A stretch of 64,000 nt of DNA from Alphaproteobacteria bacterium (GCA_027485835.1 JAIXQG010000002.1:1-64000); one strand, 5' to 3'. Counted from the first letter of the stretch, positions 17,260 to 26,412 are shown. The notes: a model not told the origin generated them from the letters alone. Program-made: numbers and translations.

Positions 17260-18513
17260 TTAAGCCTTGATCATCCAGTTGAGCAGCATGTAAGGCGGCA
17301 TCACATCAAAGTTGCTAATGACGTGGCTGTGGCCCCCACCACCGCCCACACTTTTGCTCACTACACGGCTACCAGTCGTACCACTGTCATAACTTACCGC
17401 GACACCAGACGGGTTATTGGCAGCCGCTCCATAACTTGCATTTGCATCGTGAGTGTGGGCCGGAATATCCGCAATCGTCAGCGTATAGCTTGCCGTACTG
17501 CCGCTTTTGGTCTGGGCTCCGCCCGCCCCCCCAAGGGTATTGGCTACACTCAAGCGCCCCGCATCGGTGCCGTTCATATTGTCCAACCCGAACACTGTTC
17601 GTCCGCGCAAATCTGGCAGAGCAAAGGTTGTGGTGCCATCTCCAGCGCCATAGGTGGTGCCAATCGCCGCAAACAAGCTGGCATAGGTAAACCGGTTCAC
17701 GGTCTGGCCCGCACACAGCAACCAACCGGTCGGTGCACTGGCTCCGGCAAAGGGCATTAGCACACCGGCTGGTAAAAGCTTCGCAACAACCTCCGCTGTC
17801 AACGCATCCGGCCCCACACTCTCATACGCATGGCCATACACTCCCGCCTCACTAAAGCCGGCTACAGTCGTACCATTGCGTATCACCAGCATGTCGCTGT
17901 CTACGCCTTTCAGCTCATAGGTATCGGTGCCAGAAGGTATCTTCAGCCCGTCAAACCGACGCGGCGTATTGCCCCGTGCCCCACCGGTCAATGGCCCATA
18001 AGCGATCTGTGTTGGCACACTTGTAATCAACCCGATAACGCCGTTGGAATCTAACAGATCGATACACACCAGCGTCGTCACACCCGCGGCATAACTCACT
18101 TCGGCGACATCACCGATATACTCCTTACCCACCATAGTCAGCTTTACCCGACGGTTCACTTGGTAAATCCCACGCCAATCGCCTGTCATCGTCAGGGTAT
18201 AATTATCGACGCGCGCCATCACACCGGGGTTCAGGTGCACAATCCACTCATCTAAGGCGCCCGCCACGCTGGCCTTCAAGGTGCCATCCGCATTCAAACT
18301 CACGTCCAAACGCTCCTGAATACTTGCGCGCGCGCCACTGGCCTCATCCAGCAAGTTCAACGCATCAATCATATAATTTAGGTCACCATCCACCTTTGCG
18401 CTGCTAATCGCGCGCTTCGGTGTCGCAGTGGCGTCGTCCTGATACTTTGTGCGGTTGGCCAAGCCACTCGCACCGGCAAACGCCCCGGCGGGGCGCTGAA
18501 ATTTATTCGTCAT
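17260..18513 (-). CDS. Tail fibre / tip protein with phage tail-collar domain
   Basis: A 417-residue protein from the ATG at 18513, which overlaps the preceding stop as ATGA. The N-terminal part probably mounts it on the tail. A collar domain lies at about residues 248-320: VLMPFAGASAPTGWLLCAGQ, then FAAIGTTYGAGDGTTTFALP and DLRGRTVFGLDNM. The C-terminal region is Gly/Ser-rich, with IPAHTHDANASYG and GGGGHSHVISNFDVMPPY, the His-containing repeats common in fibre tips. It would act in host-cell recognition. Confidence 0.85.
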   Translation of the reverse strand: MTNKFQRPAGAFAGASGLANRTKYQDDATATPKRAISSAKVDGDLNYMIDALNLLDEASGARASIQERLDVSLNADGTLKASVAGALDEWIVHLNPGVMARVDNYTLTMTGDWRGIYQVNRRVKLTMVGKEYIGDVAEVSYAAGVTTLVCIDLLDSNGVIGLITSVPTQIAYGPLTGGARGNTPRRFDGLKIPSGTDTYELKGVDSDMLVIRNGTTVAGFSEAGVYGHAYESVGPDALTAEVVAKLLPAGVLMPFAGASAPTGWLLCAGQTVNRFTYASLFAAIGTTYGAGDGTTTFALPDLRGRTVFGLDNMNGTDAGRLSVANTLGGAGGAQTKSGSTASYTLTIADIPAHTHDANASYGAAANNPSGVAVSYDSGTTGSRVVSKSVGGGGGHSHVISNFDVMPPYMLLNWMIKA

Positions 18514-20252
18514 CGTTCGGCTATTCCATAAAGTTTCAATCCAAAGACCGTAAACGGCCCATTCGCAGTCGTGCTCTCCAAAGCGTAGGCGTAATTGTCG
18601 GCCACCACATGGTCGCGCACTAGGGGCAGGCTGATATCCCCGGCATCCCACAGCCCCTCATCCCACGCGGTATCATCCCAGTAGGTCGCTTCAGCAGGGC
18701 TTACCAAGGCCATCACCTGCGGGTTGGCATCGTCATAATCGCGGTAACGGCGCAGCACAAACGGTACATCCGCCTTACGCTTTACGAGTACTTCCACATA
18801 CTTGTTGGCCCAGCGTTTGCGGTTTCCTGGCGCCACCCATGGCGTCCACCACAGCAGCGTTATCGGCTCGCCCGCATCGCTCCACACATTTGTGTCGTAA
18901 TGGTAAAGCTGGCTTTCCTTGGCCAGATACAACTCACCATCCGGCGCACTGTGCGCCGCGGTGACACCACTGAAAACACCATCAAACACCACCCAGCCTT
19001 GGCCAAACGAGCCTATCTGCCATACCAGCGTCACATCATCCAAGGCCAAGCCAAACCAGCCCTGACCATCATGCCGCATCGTCACCACACGCTTGTACAC
19101 CGCTTCCTGCGCCAGCACGTGCGCCACACGCTCGGTAATGGTGGGGTCCAATTCGCTGCCCACATCGCTCACGTCCAACTGCTCGGTCTGAAGCGTCCTA
19201 CTCAGCGTCCGCGCCCCCTGCCGCCCCACAAACAGCGCATCATTCGGCAAGTCCATCACCGCATTGCCGTGCACAACTCCTAACGGGATGCTCTTACTCC
19301 ACGCAAAATCCCCGTCGGCACCGGGGCTGGTACCGGTCCAAATCTGCAAATGGTTGCGGCCCACAAACACGGTCATCCCGTCTTTGACATTCATCGCCAA
19401 CAACTCATCCGCCACACCGGCCTTGTCGGCTAGGTTCACACTGGGGATACTCCCCGTCTCCGGGTCCGGCCACGCGGTGTAATCGTTCACACCATAGGTG
19501 TAATACACCCGCAACCGGTCCACATCGCCGCGCATGGCGGCGCTTAAAGGCCCTTTGCCGAAGCCCCACAAACGGTCATGAGCCGCTACAAGCGCGGCCA
19601 CTTTCGGGGGCTTCACTTCAAATGCCACCGCACTCAACGTGTTATTCAAAATGGCAGAAGCCAACGTCACCGTCACGGTACTGCCACTCACACTCACCGC
19701 AGTTACGGTGCTAACCACCTCACCACTGCTTAATGTCGCCCGTACTCGGCTGCCTACCGGATATACCTCCACGGTGCTCGCAATGCTAAACTGCGTCGCA
19801 CTCACATAGGTCAACCCCGCCGCCGCATCGGTCACAAAGCTCGCTACCTCGCTCCACGCCGTACCATCCCACGCCAGCACATTGTTCACGCCATTGCACA
19901 GCAGTAGCTTGCCATCAAAGGTCACGGTGCGCACCACCGCACCGCCCTCCAACCCGCTCCACACCTGTACCCAGCTACCACCATTCAACCGATAAATCTT
20001 GCCCGCGCTAGTCGCCACCAATAGCTGCAAACCGGCACTGGCCATATAGCTCATGACAGCCGTTATGGTCTCTCCTGCAATCTCCGGCCCCAGCCCTACA
20101 ACTCCATTGCGCTTACTACCGGCACCGTCGGCACTCATCAACAGGTTCCGAATCTCGCGCCCCAGTGTCGCGGGCATCGAAAGCGGGCTGCGCGCGCTGC
20201 TCATCAACCCTTTCGGGAACGGCACCACCGCCGTCGCCAAATCTCGTTTCAT
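18510..20252 (-). CDS. Tail hub / nozzle protein resembling P22 gp10 and T7 gp12
   Basis: A 580-residue protein rich in short beta strands with repeated aromatic turns (AGKIYRLNGGSWVQVWSGLE, TFDGKLLLCNGVNNVLAWDG), consistent with a beta-propeller-like tail hub. The C terminus ANGPFTVFGLKLYGIAER resembles the end of tail nozzle/stabilisation proteins of short-tailed phages. A GGGAG ribosome site precedes the ATG at 20252. It sits between the adaptor gene and the fibre gene, the order seen in P22-like and T7-like phages (adaptor, then hub). There is no tape-measure protein, so a short tail is implied. Confidence 0.75.
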   Translation of the reverse strand: MKRDLATAVVPFPKGLMSSARSPLSMPATLGREIRNLLMSADGAGSKRNGVVGLGPEIAGETITAVMSYMASAGLQLLVATSAGKIYRLNGGSWVQVWSGLEGGAVVRTVTFDGKLLLCNGVNNVLAWDGTAWSEVASFVTDAAAGLTYVSATQFSIASTVEVYPVGSRVRATLSSGEVVSTVTAVSVSGSTVTVTLASAILNNTLSAVAFEVKPPKVAALVAAHDRLWGFGKGPLSAAMRGDVDRLRVYYTYGVNDYTAWPDPETGSIPSVNLADKAGVADELLAMNVKDGMTVFVGRNHLQIWTGTSPGADGDFAWSKSIPLGVVHGNAVMDLPNDALFVGRQGARTLSRTLQTEQLDVSDVGSELDPTITERVAHVLAQEAVYKRVVTMRHDGQGWFGLALDDVTLVWQIGSFGQGWVVFDGVFSGVTAAHSAPDGELYLAKESQLYHYDTNVWSDAGEPITLLWWTPWVAPGNRKRWANKYVEVLVKRKADVPFVLRRYRDYDDANPQVMALVSPAEATYWDDTAWDEGLWDAGDISLPLVRDHVVADNYAYALESTTANGPFTVFGLKLYGIAER

Positions 20253-20264
20253 CACTCGGCTCCC

Positions 20265-20894
20265 TTAAGCTATATCAAACGGACGCACGCGCAGCCCCGC
20301 CAAATGGTGCACCAATCCCGCCTTCACGCGGCTTTTGGCTTCCAGCCACTGGCGCTGATACAACTGCATTTCCCCCGTGCCCCCAAAGCCGCGTTCAAAC
20401 AGGCTGCTCCATACCAAACCGCCCCATACCAAGGCGTAATGGTGCTCACGCGGTACTAAAAGAGAGGCCTCGACCCCTCCTTCCACTACATCCTGAATCA
20501 ACGGCACATACAGCACCGTCACCGGCACCTCAGCCTTTACAGGGTGCACCTGAATCCCCGTCGCGGTCAGCGCATACCGCAGCGGCGCATTGGTATCCGC
20601 TGCATCTAACTCCATCAGTTCCAAGGGTGTCGCAGCCTCCAAAGCCCGCGTTTGCGCGTTATCGATAACCTTCAACACCCGATACGCCCCCTGCCCCAAC
20701 TCCACTTTGCCAGTGGCATCCGTCACGGCGTCCACACGCACCTGCAACCACGGGGGCAAGTACGCCACAATCTCATCCATCAGTTCATGGTACGCCGCAT
20801 TCAGCCAGCCCAAAGCCTTGGCCTGAACCTCACCATCCCCCGCGGTCTGGTGGCTCAACTCCACAATCCGGTCCCGAATCTCATTGACATTCAT
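20265..20894 (-). CDS. Head-tail adaptor protein (P22 gp4 / T7 gp11-like)
   Basis: A 209-residue mainly helical protein. The N-terminal ALGWLNAAYHELMDEIVAYL followed by PPWLQV and the middle YRVLKVID...DAADTNAPLRYALTATGI resemble short-tail adaptor proteins that sit below the portal. The C terminus has the helix MQLYQRQWLEAKSRVKAG. AAGGG precedes the ATG at 20894 with nine-base spacing. It lies 12 bases ahead of the hub gene and, with the plus-strand moron skipped, directly follows the capsid gene. Confidence 0.7.
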   Translation of the reverse strand: MNVNEIRDRIVELSHQTAGDGEVQAKALGWLNAAYHELMDEIVAYLPPWLQVRVDAVTDATGKVELGQGAYRVLKVIDNAQTRALEAATPLELMELDAADTNAPLRYALTATGIQVHPVKAEVPVTVLYVPLIQDVVEGGVEASLLVPREHHYALVWGGLVWSSLFERGFGGTGEMQLYQRQWLEAKSRVKAGLVHHLAGLRVRPFDIA

Positions 20895-20946
20895 CACCAA
20901 AACCCTTTATCTGTATACTTAATTTCCATTTTTCGGAGAAACACCT

Positions 20947-21315
20947 ATGCCCCGCATTCCTGTCTTCGTGCTTGGCGTTCTTGTCGGTTTCGCAGCCATT
21001 CAATTTGCCTCTGGAAACACAAAAACAGCCATTGTCGGCCTTATCGTCTTTCTCCTGGGCGTGCTCCTCAACCAAAATTCGCCTGCTCCAAAAGCAGGTT
21101 ACGGCCTGAAGCAGCACAAGCCTCAGAAAGAAACTTCCCACTCATTTCCGCTGCTCAAAATCCTCGCGATCTGCACATCAGGCAGTTGCTTTCTCGCTAT
21201 GGCCGCGTCCAATTATTTTTTGTTGGATACTCTCACCACCGTTCTCATCGCACTGATGATCCTCATCACGAGTCTATTTATCAGCTTGGTGTTTTTCACT
21301 CTCAACACACGGTAG
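20947..21315 (+). CDS. Small four-TM membrane protein inserted against the cluster's direction (moron-like)
   Basis: A 122-residue protein with four predicted membrane helices (about residues 3-22, 26-43, 70-92 and 95-119) and a basic cytoplasmic loop (APKAGYGLKQHKPQK). No family is recognised. It lies on the plus strand between capsid and adaptor genes. It has its own ribosome site (GGAG, eight bases from the ATG), a possible -10 (TATACT at 20914-20919) and a hairpin directly at its stop codon. A self-contained gene inverted among late phage genes is the layout of a moron. Confidence 0.7.
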   Translation: MPRIPVFVLGVLVGFAAIQFASGNTKTAIVGLIVFLLGVLLNQNSPAPKAGYGLKQHKPQKETSHSFPLLKILAICTSGSCFLAMAASNYFLLDTLTTVLIALMILITSLFISLVFFTLNTR

Positions 21316-21334
21316 GCCCTCCTTACGGAGGGCC
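21315..21334. terminator. Hairpin between the moron and the capsid gene
   Basis: A perfect eight-base stem GGCCCTCC/GGAGGGCC with loop TTAC lies between the convergent ends of the membrane-protein gene and the capsid gene. Neither side has a full T run, so termination would be weak or Rho-assisted. It could also stabilise the 3' end of the capsid mRNA. Confidence 0.5.
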
Positions 21335-21349
21335 CTTCGTGTTTCTGCC

Positions 21350-22381
21350 TTAGTCAGCCACCGCCGCATTAAACATATTCACAACACCATGGTCCACGTT
21401 GTTGAAAACAAGTTTCGACACACCACGGATCTCATCAATGGCAAAACCATTCTGGTGGCCGTAGTCATCCGCATCTTCCTTGTAGTTGGTGCGCTTACCC
21501 CACGCTACCGCCAGCGCCTGCGCGCCGCACAGCACGTTATGGGCCACATTGATGCCTGAAGTACCCGCACCGGCCAGCACCGGCATCTCGGTTTCAAAGA
21601 TCATCACACCATCCCACATGCCCTTGTAACGTTGGCCATGCACCAGCACACTGTCGCCCATCTTGGTCGGAATATAGGTGTTGATAGCCTTGAAATCCGC
21701 ATCCGCCAACAGGTCACGCACACTGTACGGGTGGGCAAACAGCACGAACACTTCTTCCACCTTGTTGCCATCCTTCAGCACGAAGGGGCGCACCTTACGG
21801 GTACCTTCCAACAGCGCCTTACGCTTGGCGCGGCTAATGGCCGCCGTGGTTAGCTTGTCGTTGGTGGCGTCCACGGTCGCCAACGCGGTCGCGTGGGTCG
21901 CATTCCAGTTGGTGTCACTAATGCCGTACAGATAACGGCTACGGTCACGGCCAATCGCGGTATTGGTCAGCGCGGTCACCAAGTCCTTGCGCAGTTTGTC
22001 GCTGGCCCAGTCTACCAGAGCTTCACGGGCTTGGTTACGCAGGTCAAACGCCACGCGCTTCTCGCTCATCTCACCCTTCAGCAGGACACCGTGGCGGATG
22101 GTATCCACCAGCAAGCGCTGGTCGTAAAATACCAAGTCCTCTTCGGCACCTTTGAGGGTCGTCGAGCCACTCACACCCGCACCGGCTAACTTTGCACGCA
22201 GCTGCACGGTAATCGCGTCACCGGGTGCTTTGGTCAGCTCTTCCTTGACCTGAATGATGTTATGCGAACTTGTCCCCATAAAGTTGAAGAACGGGTTCTG
22301 CGCCAGATATTCACTGAATACCTCATTGCTCCACTGCTCAGCGCTCACGCCATGAGTGGTATCGATTGTCGGAGTCGGCAT
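21350..22381 (-). CDS. Major capsid protein, N4-gp56 / DUF4043-type
   Basis: A 343-residue protein with the N-terminal features of this capsid class: VSAEQWSNEVFSEYLAQNPF, then KAPGDAITVQLRAKL and GSTTLKGAEEDLVFYDQRLL, and RNQAREALVDWASDKL in the core. These HK97-fold coat proteins are typical of short-tailed phages and unlike the Rhodobacter GTA capsid. A strong AGGAAAG-GAGG ribosome region precedes the ATG. An intrinsic terminator stands between the upstream scaffold-type gene and this gene. Confidence 0.85.
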   Translation of the reverse strand: MPTPTIDTTHGVSAEQWSNEVFSEYLAQNPFFNFMGTSSHNIIQVKEELTKAPGDAITVQLRAKLAGAGVSGSTTLKGAEEDLVFYDQRLLVDTIRHGVLLKGEMSEKRVAFDLRNQAREALVDWASDKLRKDLVTALTNTAIGRDRSRYLYGISDTNWNATHATALATVDATNDKLTTAAISRAKRKALLEGTRKVRPFVLKDGNKVEEVFVLFAHPYSVRDLLADADFKAINTYIPTKMGDSVLVHGQRYKGMWDGVMIFETEMPVLAGAGTSGINVAHNVLCGAQALAVAWGKRTNYKEDADDYGHQNGFAIDEIRGVSKLVFNNVDHGVVNMFNAAVAD

Positions 22382-22412
22382 CGATTCCTCACTTTCCTTA
22401 TATCTTTTTCGT

Positions 22413-22436
22413 AAAAAAAGAGGGCTCCTGCCCTCT
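22413..22436 (-). terminator. Intrinsic terminator between scaffold and capsid genes
   Basis: On the minus strand AGAGGGC pairs perfectly with GCCCTCT around loop AGGA, followed by a run of Ts (22419-22413). It lies after the scaffold-type gene and 32 bases before the capsid ATG. The capsid must therefore be reached by read-through or by a promoter within that gap. None is obvious apart from a weak TATAAG. Confidence 0.8.
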
Positions 22437-22444
22437 CCTTATTC

Positions 22445-23008
22445 CTATTTCCCAAACACGTCGGCCAATTCGCCCTTCCGCTTTTCAGCAGGCGCTTTCG
22501 GCGTGGCACGGTTCCCGGAAAACACCGGCCCGCTCACCTTTTTGCCCACTTCCTTATCCGCCATTTCAGCTTCAAATTCGGCACGCATGGCGGCCTTAAT
22601 ATCCTCCGGCGTGCTGCCGTATTTCCCTACAAACTCAGCCACGGGTTTGTACCCCATCGCCACCTGCAGGGCCGCCAGCACGGGGCGCTCGGCCTCAAGT
22701 ACCTGACGCAGAATCTCAGGATTGGCCTTCACCACCTGAGAATACACGCTTTCCCCATCCATCTTGATCAGCGCGTCGTAATCAACGCCCATAATGCCCA
22801 ACGCCGCGCGCACCAGCGCCTCGTCCTCGGCAATCCGTGTTTGTCTGTCAGCCGGAATGCTCCCATCATCCGCAATGGTCTCACCGCCACCAACCTTGTC
22901 TGAAGCTTCTGTCTGACCACCGCCCTGCAGTGCCGCCAAACGCTTCTTAATCTCTTCCAGCTTGCCGGTGTTCACCGCGCCCGCCTTGTTTCCAAAACCA
23001 AACTTCAT
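22445..23008 (-). CDS. Probable capsid scaffolding protein
   Basis: A 187-residue charged, largely helical and partly disordered protein (N-terminal KLEEIKKRLAALQGG, central EEILRQVLEAERPVLAAL-like helix, C-terminal PAEKRKGELADVFGK). Its place between portal and major capsid genes is the scaffold position in P22-like gene order. No sequence family is recognised, so the call rests on composition and position. Confidence 0.6.
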   Translation of the reverse strand: MKFGFGNKAGAVNTGKLEEIKKRLAALQGGGQTEASDKVGGGETIADDGSIPADRQTRIAEDEALVRAALGIMGVDYDALIKMDGESVYSQVVKANPEILRQVLEAERPVLAALQVAMGYKPVAEFVGKYGSTPEDIKAAMRAEFEAEMADKEVGKKVSGPVFSGNRATPKAPAEKRKGELADVFGK

Positions 23009-23011
23009 CGT

Positions 23012-24751
23012 TTATCCTTTCTGATTTGCTTGTACCGGAGCCTGCAACGCCGCCAAAATCCGCTCCTTGCCGCTTACGCCAGATACCTCCACCAACACAT
23101 CCGGCGGTATCGGCACACCGGCCTTCATCAGCATTTCCAATTGGCTAGCTTCCAGCTCGCGGGCACTGGCCACGTCACGCACTTCTTCCACCACCACGTC
23201 AAACTTACCACCGGTCACATCCGGCATTACCAGCGGCTTGCCGTCGGCGCCCCGCACGGGCTTACCGGTCGCATCGCGCACCGGCTCGTTCAATTTAATC
23301 AGGCGGCCCGCGCCCATGGTGTCGGTAATTTTAATCACCATTTCGTGGGTAAAGAACTGCTGCACCAGCGCCATTACTTGCGTCCCGAGGTTCTTTTTCA
23401 ACAGGCGGAGCGTATCAAACGCAAACATCTGGTTCATGCTGCTGGCCATCTGCCGCTGCTGGATGGCAACGCCACTAGTGGCATTGCTCTGCTTGCCAAT
23501 CGCCTCGTCAAACACGCCTATCACGTCCTGAATATCGCGGCCGGCCTGCTCCATCACCTGCACTTGGCTCACCGCCAAATCGGTATTGCGCAAAATCCGC
23601 AAATCCTTCCCCGCGCGCTTCAAAATCACGCCGTCCGGCCGTGCCGCTTCGCGTACCAACACATTGGGGTCATCCACCGCATCCACATCGGCAATCACCT
23701 GCGCGGTGTTCAGCAGGTGCATCGCCTTGCTGCGGCGCTTGTTCAATTCGCGCTGGGGGTCAATCGCAGCGCGCACCAAACCGTAGGGCCTCCCATCCGC
23801 GCGCTGCCGCTTATACACAAACGGCACTAAAGTGAAGCTATTATGCTCATACGCCAACGGGCGGTCATCCAGCAGAATGTCGCCACTGAAGTACGCCACA
23901 TGCACGCGCGGCACATAGGCCACCTCCTCCACTACAGAACCCTTTACACGCAACTTCGCCTTCTCAAAGGTCGCCACCAAACGACCATCGGGCAAGCGCA
24001 CCCGCCATTGTTTGGCGCTTTCGCGGTATTGCACTTCCACAACCCGATACATCTCGCGTTGCGGGTCATAATACCCCACATCCTCACCCCGCGCGCCATA
24101 AGCCAAGCTGTACGGCACCGTGCCACGGGGGCCTGTCGCCTCACTCTGCAAGCTCTTCAACGCACCGGCCTTGTCGGCAAAAAGGGTCTGAGCTTCGTCC
24201 AAAGACAACCACCGCTCGCGCGCCACAAAGCGCGCATCGCTCATATCCGGCCTGCGGCTCAGCGGGTCCCACACCACAGCAAATTCATCCTCGGCGCGGG
24301 CGCAAATCTCCACACCGTCGTCCCTGTCCTCAATGCCAATGTCCAGCCAGCCAATACCGCCCACCAATCCGGCACGGAAGACATTCGAAATCTCCATCGC
24401 CTGATCGCCGCGCTCGGCCACATAAAGCGCAAGGTCGGTCAGCACACGTGCCGCCAGTTCCTCATCGCTGCGGCCACTGCGGCTGCGGTACACAATGCGC
24501 GTACGCCCGGCCACTTCGCCACCCGCCAGGTTATCAATCTTTGCCGCAATCTTGTTAATCACAATCGGCGGCTGACCATTCTCCGCCAGTCGCTGAACCT
24601 CCTCCGTACTCCACTGGGTGCCATCATAAAAATCCCAACTGGTTTTAGCCTCAGTCCGCCATTGGGTGTAGGCCTTACTGTTTACCGCCGCTTCAAACCA
24701 GCCTTTCACACGTGCCAGTGTCTCTTTACCGGCCTCATTCTGCTGTGCCAT
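23012..24751 (-). CDS. P22-like portal protein
   Basis: A 579-residue portal that would form the dodecameric DNA entry ring. The N-terminal TSWDFYDGTQWSTEEVQRLA and NGQPPIVINKIAAKIDNLAG are characteristic of P22-like portals. Later segments include AEDEFAVVWDPLSRRPDMSD, PFVYKRQRADGRPYGLVRAA and GKQSNATSGVAIQQRQMASS. AAGGAG precedes the ATG, and the start overlaps the upstream 97-residue gene by 17 bases. The size fits short-tailed phages and exceeds the roughly 400 residues of HK97/RcGTA portals. Confidence 0.88.
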   Translation of the reverse strand: MAQQNEAGKETLARVKGWFEAAVNSKAYTQWRTEAKTSWDFYDGTQWSTEEVQRLAENGQPPIVINKIAAKIDNLAGGEVAGRTRIVYRSRSGRSDEELAARVLTDLALYVAERGDQAMEISNVFRAGLVGGIGWLDIGIEDRDDGVEICARAEDEFAVVWDPLSRRPDMSDARFVARERWLSLDEAQTLFADKAGALKSLQSEATGPRGTVPYSLAYGARGEDVGYYDPQREMYRVVEVQYRESAKQWRVRLPDGRLVATFEKAKLRVKGSVVEEVAYVPRVHVAYFSGDILLDDRPLAYEHNSFTLVPFVYKRQRADGRPYGLVRAAIDPQRELNKRRSKAMHLLNTAQVIADVDAVDDPNVLVREAARPDGVILKRAGKDLRILRNTDLAVSQVQVMEQAGRDIQDVIGVFDEAIGKQSNATSGVAIQQRQMASSMNQMFAFDTLRLLKKNLGTQVMALVQQFFTHEMVIKITDTMGAGRLIKLNEPVRDATGKPVRGADGKPLVMPDVTGGKFDVVVEEVRDVASARELEASQLEMLMKAGVPIPPDVLVEVSGVSGKERILAALQAPVQANQKG

Positions 24752-25028
24752 GCGCTTCTCCTTGTACCGTTAATTTCACCCACCCCTGCACCTTGCCCAC
24801 ATGCACACGCAAAGCTGTAAAGCCTTCCAAACTGCCACCCAAACCACCTTCAAAGCGCTGCCATTGCCCGCGCCCTTTTCTGAGTTGGCTCTCGGGGTCA
24901 AAACTGACTTCCACCTCCGCCTCATCGCCTTCCATCAGGTCCACAGCAAACCGCCCACGCTCCCACCAAGGACCTAAAAAAACCGCCCTCTGGCGGCCTC
25001 TTCCCGTATAAATGCATTCCAAAATCAT
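24735..25028 (-). CDS. Unrecognised small protein between terminase and portal
   Basis: A 97-residue frame starting at ATG 25028 with AAGGG eight bases ahead; longer starts would run into the terminase gene. The product is beta-rich and mixed in charge (GRFAVDLMEGDEAEVEVSFD, then LRVHVGKVQGWVKLTVQGEA). It overlaps the portal start by 17 bases, as coupled phage genes do. Codons 9-16 coincide with a strong minus-strand intrinsic terminator (24976-24996), which is unusual for a coding region. Confidence 0.55.
   Translation of the reverse strand: MILECIYTGRGRQRAVFLGPWWERGRFAVDLMEGDEAEVEVSFDPESQLRKGRGQWQRFEGGLGGSLEGFTALRVHVGKVQGWVKLTVQGEAHGTAE
24976..24996 (-). terminator. Intrinsic terminator just downstream of the large terminase gene
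   Basis: On the minus strand CCGCC pairs with GGCGG around loop AGAG and is followed by seven Ts; flanking AGG/TTT can extend the stem. It lies about 42 bases past the terminase stop, inside the start of the 97-residue frame, and would cut the structural transcript before the portal gene unless read through. Confidence 0.75.
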
Positions 25029-25038
25029 TGTTATTCCC

Positions 25039-26412
25039 TTATATCGTCCAGCCATCATTGCGCCGCACCGGTAAACGCTTCACATCCTTACGCTCACCCT
25101 CACTGCGCGCCAACGCAAGGCCACTTACCACCGCATAGCGGGTCGCATCCATCAGGTGGTCATCACGTTTCATTACGCGGCCTTTACTATCCCGATGATA
25201 CACCCGAAACTCGCGCCACCAGCCATCCAGATCCTCAAACACCCTCAACTTGCCTTGGCGCATGCGCTCCAGCACCTGCATCAGTCCCGCCTCCACCGCA
25301 TTGTCCGCCAAGTCAAACCGCAGCCCCGCCGCCGCATACATTTCCACTATGCTCACACCGTCTTTCTGGCCAATCGCCTGACCCGCCGGATCACACACCG
25401 CCGGTATCCACGCGCCACGTCGCAAAATCTCCGCCGCATGCTCGGCCGGCACGCGCTCACTGGCCCAATACACATCGGTCACATACACAATGTCGGCTTC
25501 CATATCCTGCGCCAGCCAGACTGCCGCCGTCGGGTTGCTCCAGCCAAAGTCCACACCCACACAGCGCTTCCAATGGGCCGGAATCCCAAACCGCGGCACA
25601 CGCAAATTCTTTTCCTCCACCGGATACACCCGCCCGCGCCCAACAGCAGGCTCGCCAAACTCGCGCGCCAGCACTTCATGCGGCCGCAAGCTTTTGCGTA
25701 AACCCTCCACCATGTTGGTGTCCAAGTGCGTCGCATCGGACCATCCGGCACGGACAACCACCTTGCCTTTACCGCGTTCCTCATCGGTAAAATGCCGCAC
25801 CATATCGGTTAACCCCAGTAGCGGCGTCATGGTCAACATCACATGGCCCCCCACGGTCAACGTACGCAGCAAACATTCCTCATACACCTCCACCTCAGGC
25901 TCTTCATCGAGGTGAATCACATCGCGCGACGTCCCCTGAAAACTCGCCCGCCCCTGGTCAAAACTCTTGAACCCCAAATGCGAAACCTCGCCCGACACAT
26001 GCCGTATCTTGACACTGTCCACTGCTCCCGCCACACCGCTTTTCAGGCTCATACCCGCCAGTAGCTTTTTCGGAATCACGCCGTTTTTGCTCTCGGCACC
26101 TATGTAGATTTTCTGCAAAATATCGCGCGTCACTTCACGGGTTACACTCGCCGCCCATGCTTCCACAGGCTTTTCAAAACGCACACCTTGCCACCAATCA
26201 GGGTAAAGGCCAGTCAGATGAAACCCCATCTCCACCGCCCCCGCCAGCGTCTTGCCCACACGGTTACCCGCCAAAAACAACCGCTCCCGCGCATGGGTTC
26301 CGGCGGCATGAAATTCCCTCTGCTTGGCATGGGGCACATACCAACGCCGCGGGTCTCCCTTCATCTCCGCCAGTTGGTTCGCAAGCTGCAACCGGCGGAG
26401 CTTCGGCTCCAT
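25039..26412 (-). CDS. Terminase large subunit (DNA-packaging motor)
   Basis: A 457-residue protein with both terminase domains. The ATPase has Walker A LAGNRVGKTLAGA (about residues 49-61), Walker B VIHLDEEPE and a coupling motif VMLTMTPLLG. The nuclease domain has the metal-ligand segments CVGVDFGWSNPTA and DDHLMDATRYAV. All catalytic motifs look intact. The ATG at 26412 overlaps the stop of an upstream 38-codon frame as TGATG; a GTG lies one codon earlier. Confidence 0.92.
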   Translation of the reverse strand: MEPKLRRLQLANQLAEMKGDPRRWYVPHAKQREFHAAGTHARERLFLAGNRVGKTLAGAVEMGFHLTGLYPDWWQGVRFEKPVEAWAASVTREVTRDILQKIYIGAESKNGVIPKKLLAGMSLKSGVAGAVDSVKIRHVSGEVSHLGFKSFDQGRASFQGTSRDVIHLDEEPEVEVYEECLLRTLTVGGHVMLTMTPLLGLTDMVRHFTDEERGKGKVVVRAGWSDATHLDTNMVEGLRKSLRPHEVLAREFGEPAVGRGRVYPVEEKNLRVPRFGIPAHWKRCVGVDFGWSNPTAAVWLAQDMEADIVYVTDVYWASERVPAEHAAEILRRGAWIPAVCDPAGQAIGQKDGVSIVEMYAAAGLRFDLADNAVEAGLMQVLERMRQGKLRVFEDLDGWWREFRVYHRDSKGRVMKRDDHLMDATRYAVVSGLALARSEGERKDVKRLPVRRNDGWTI

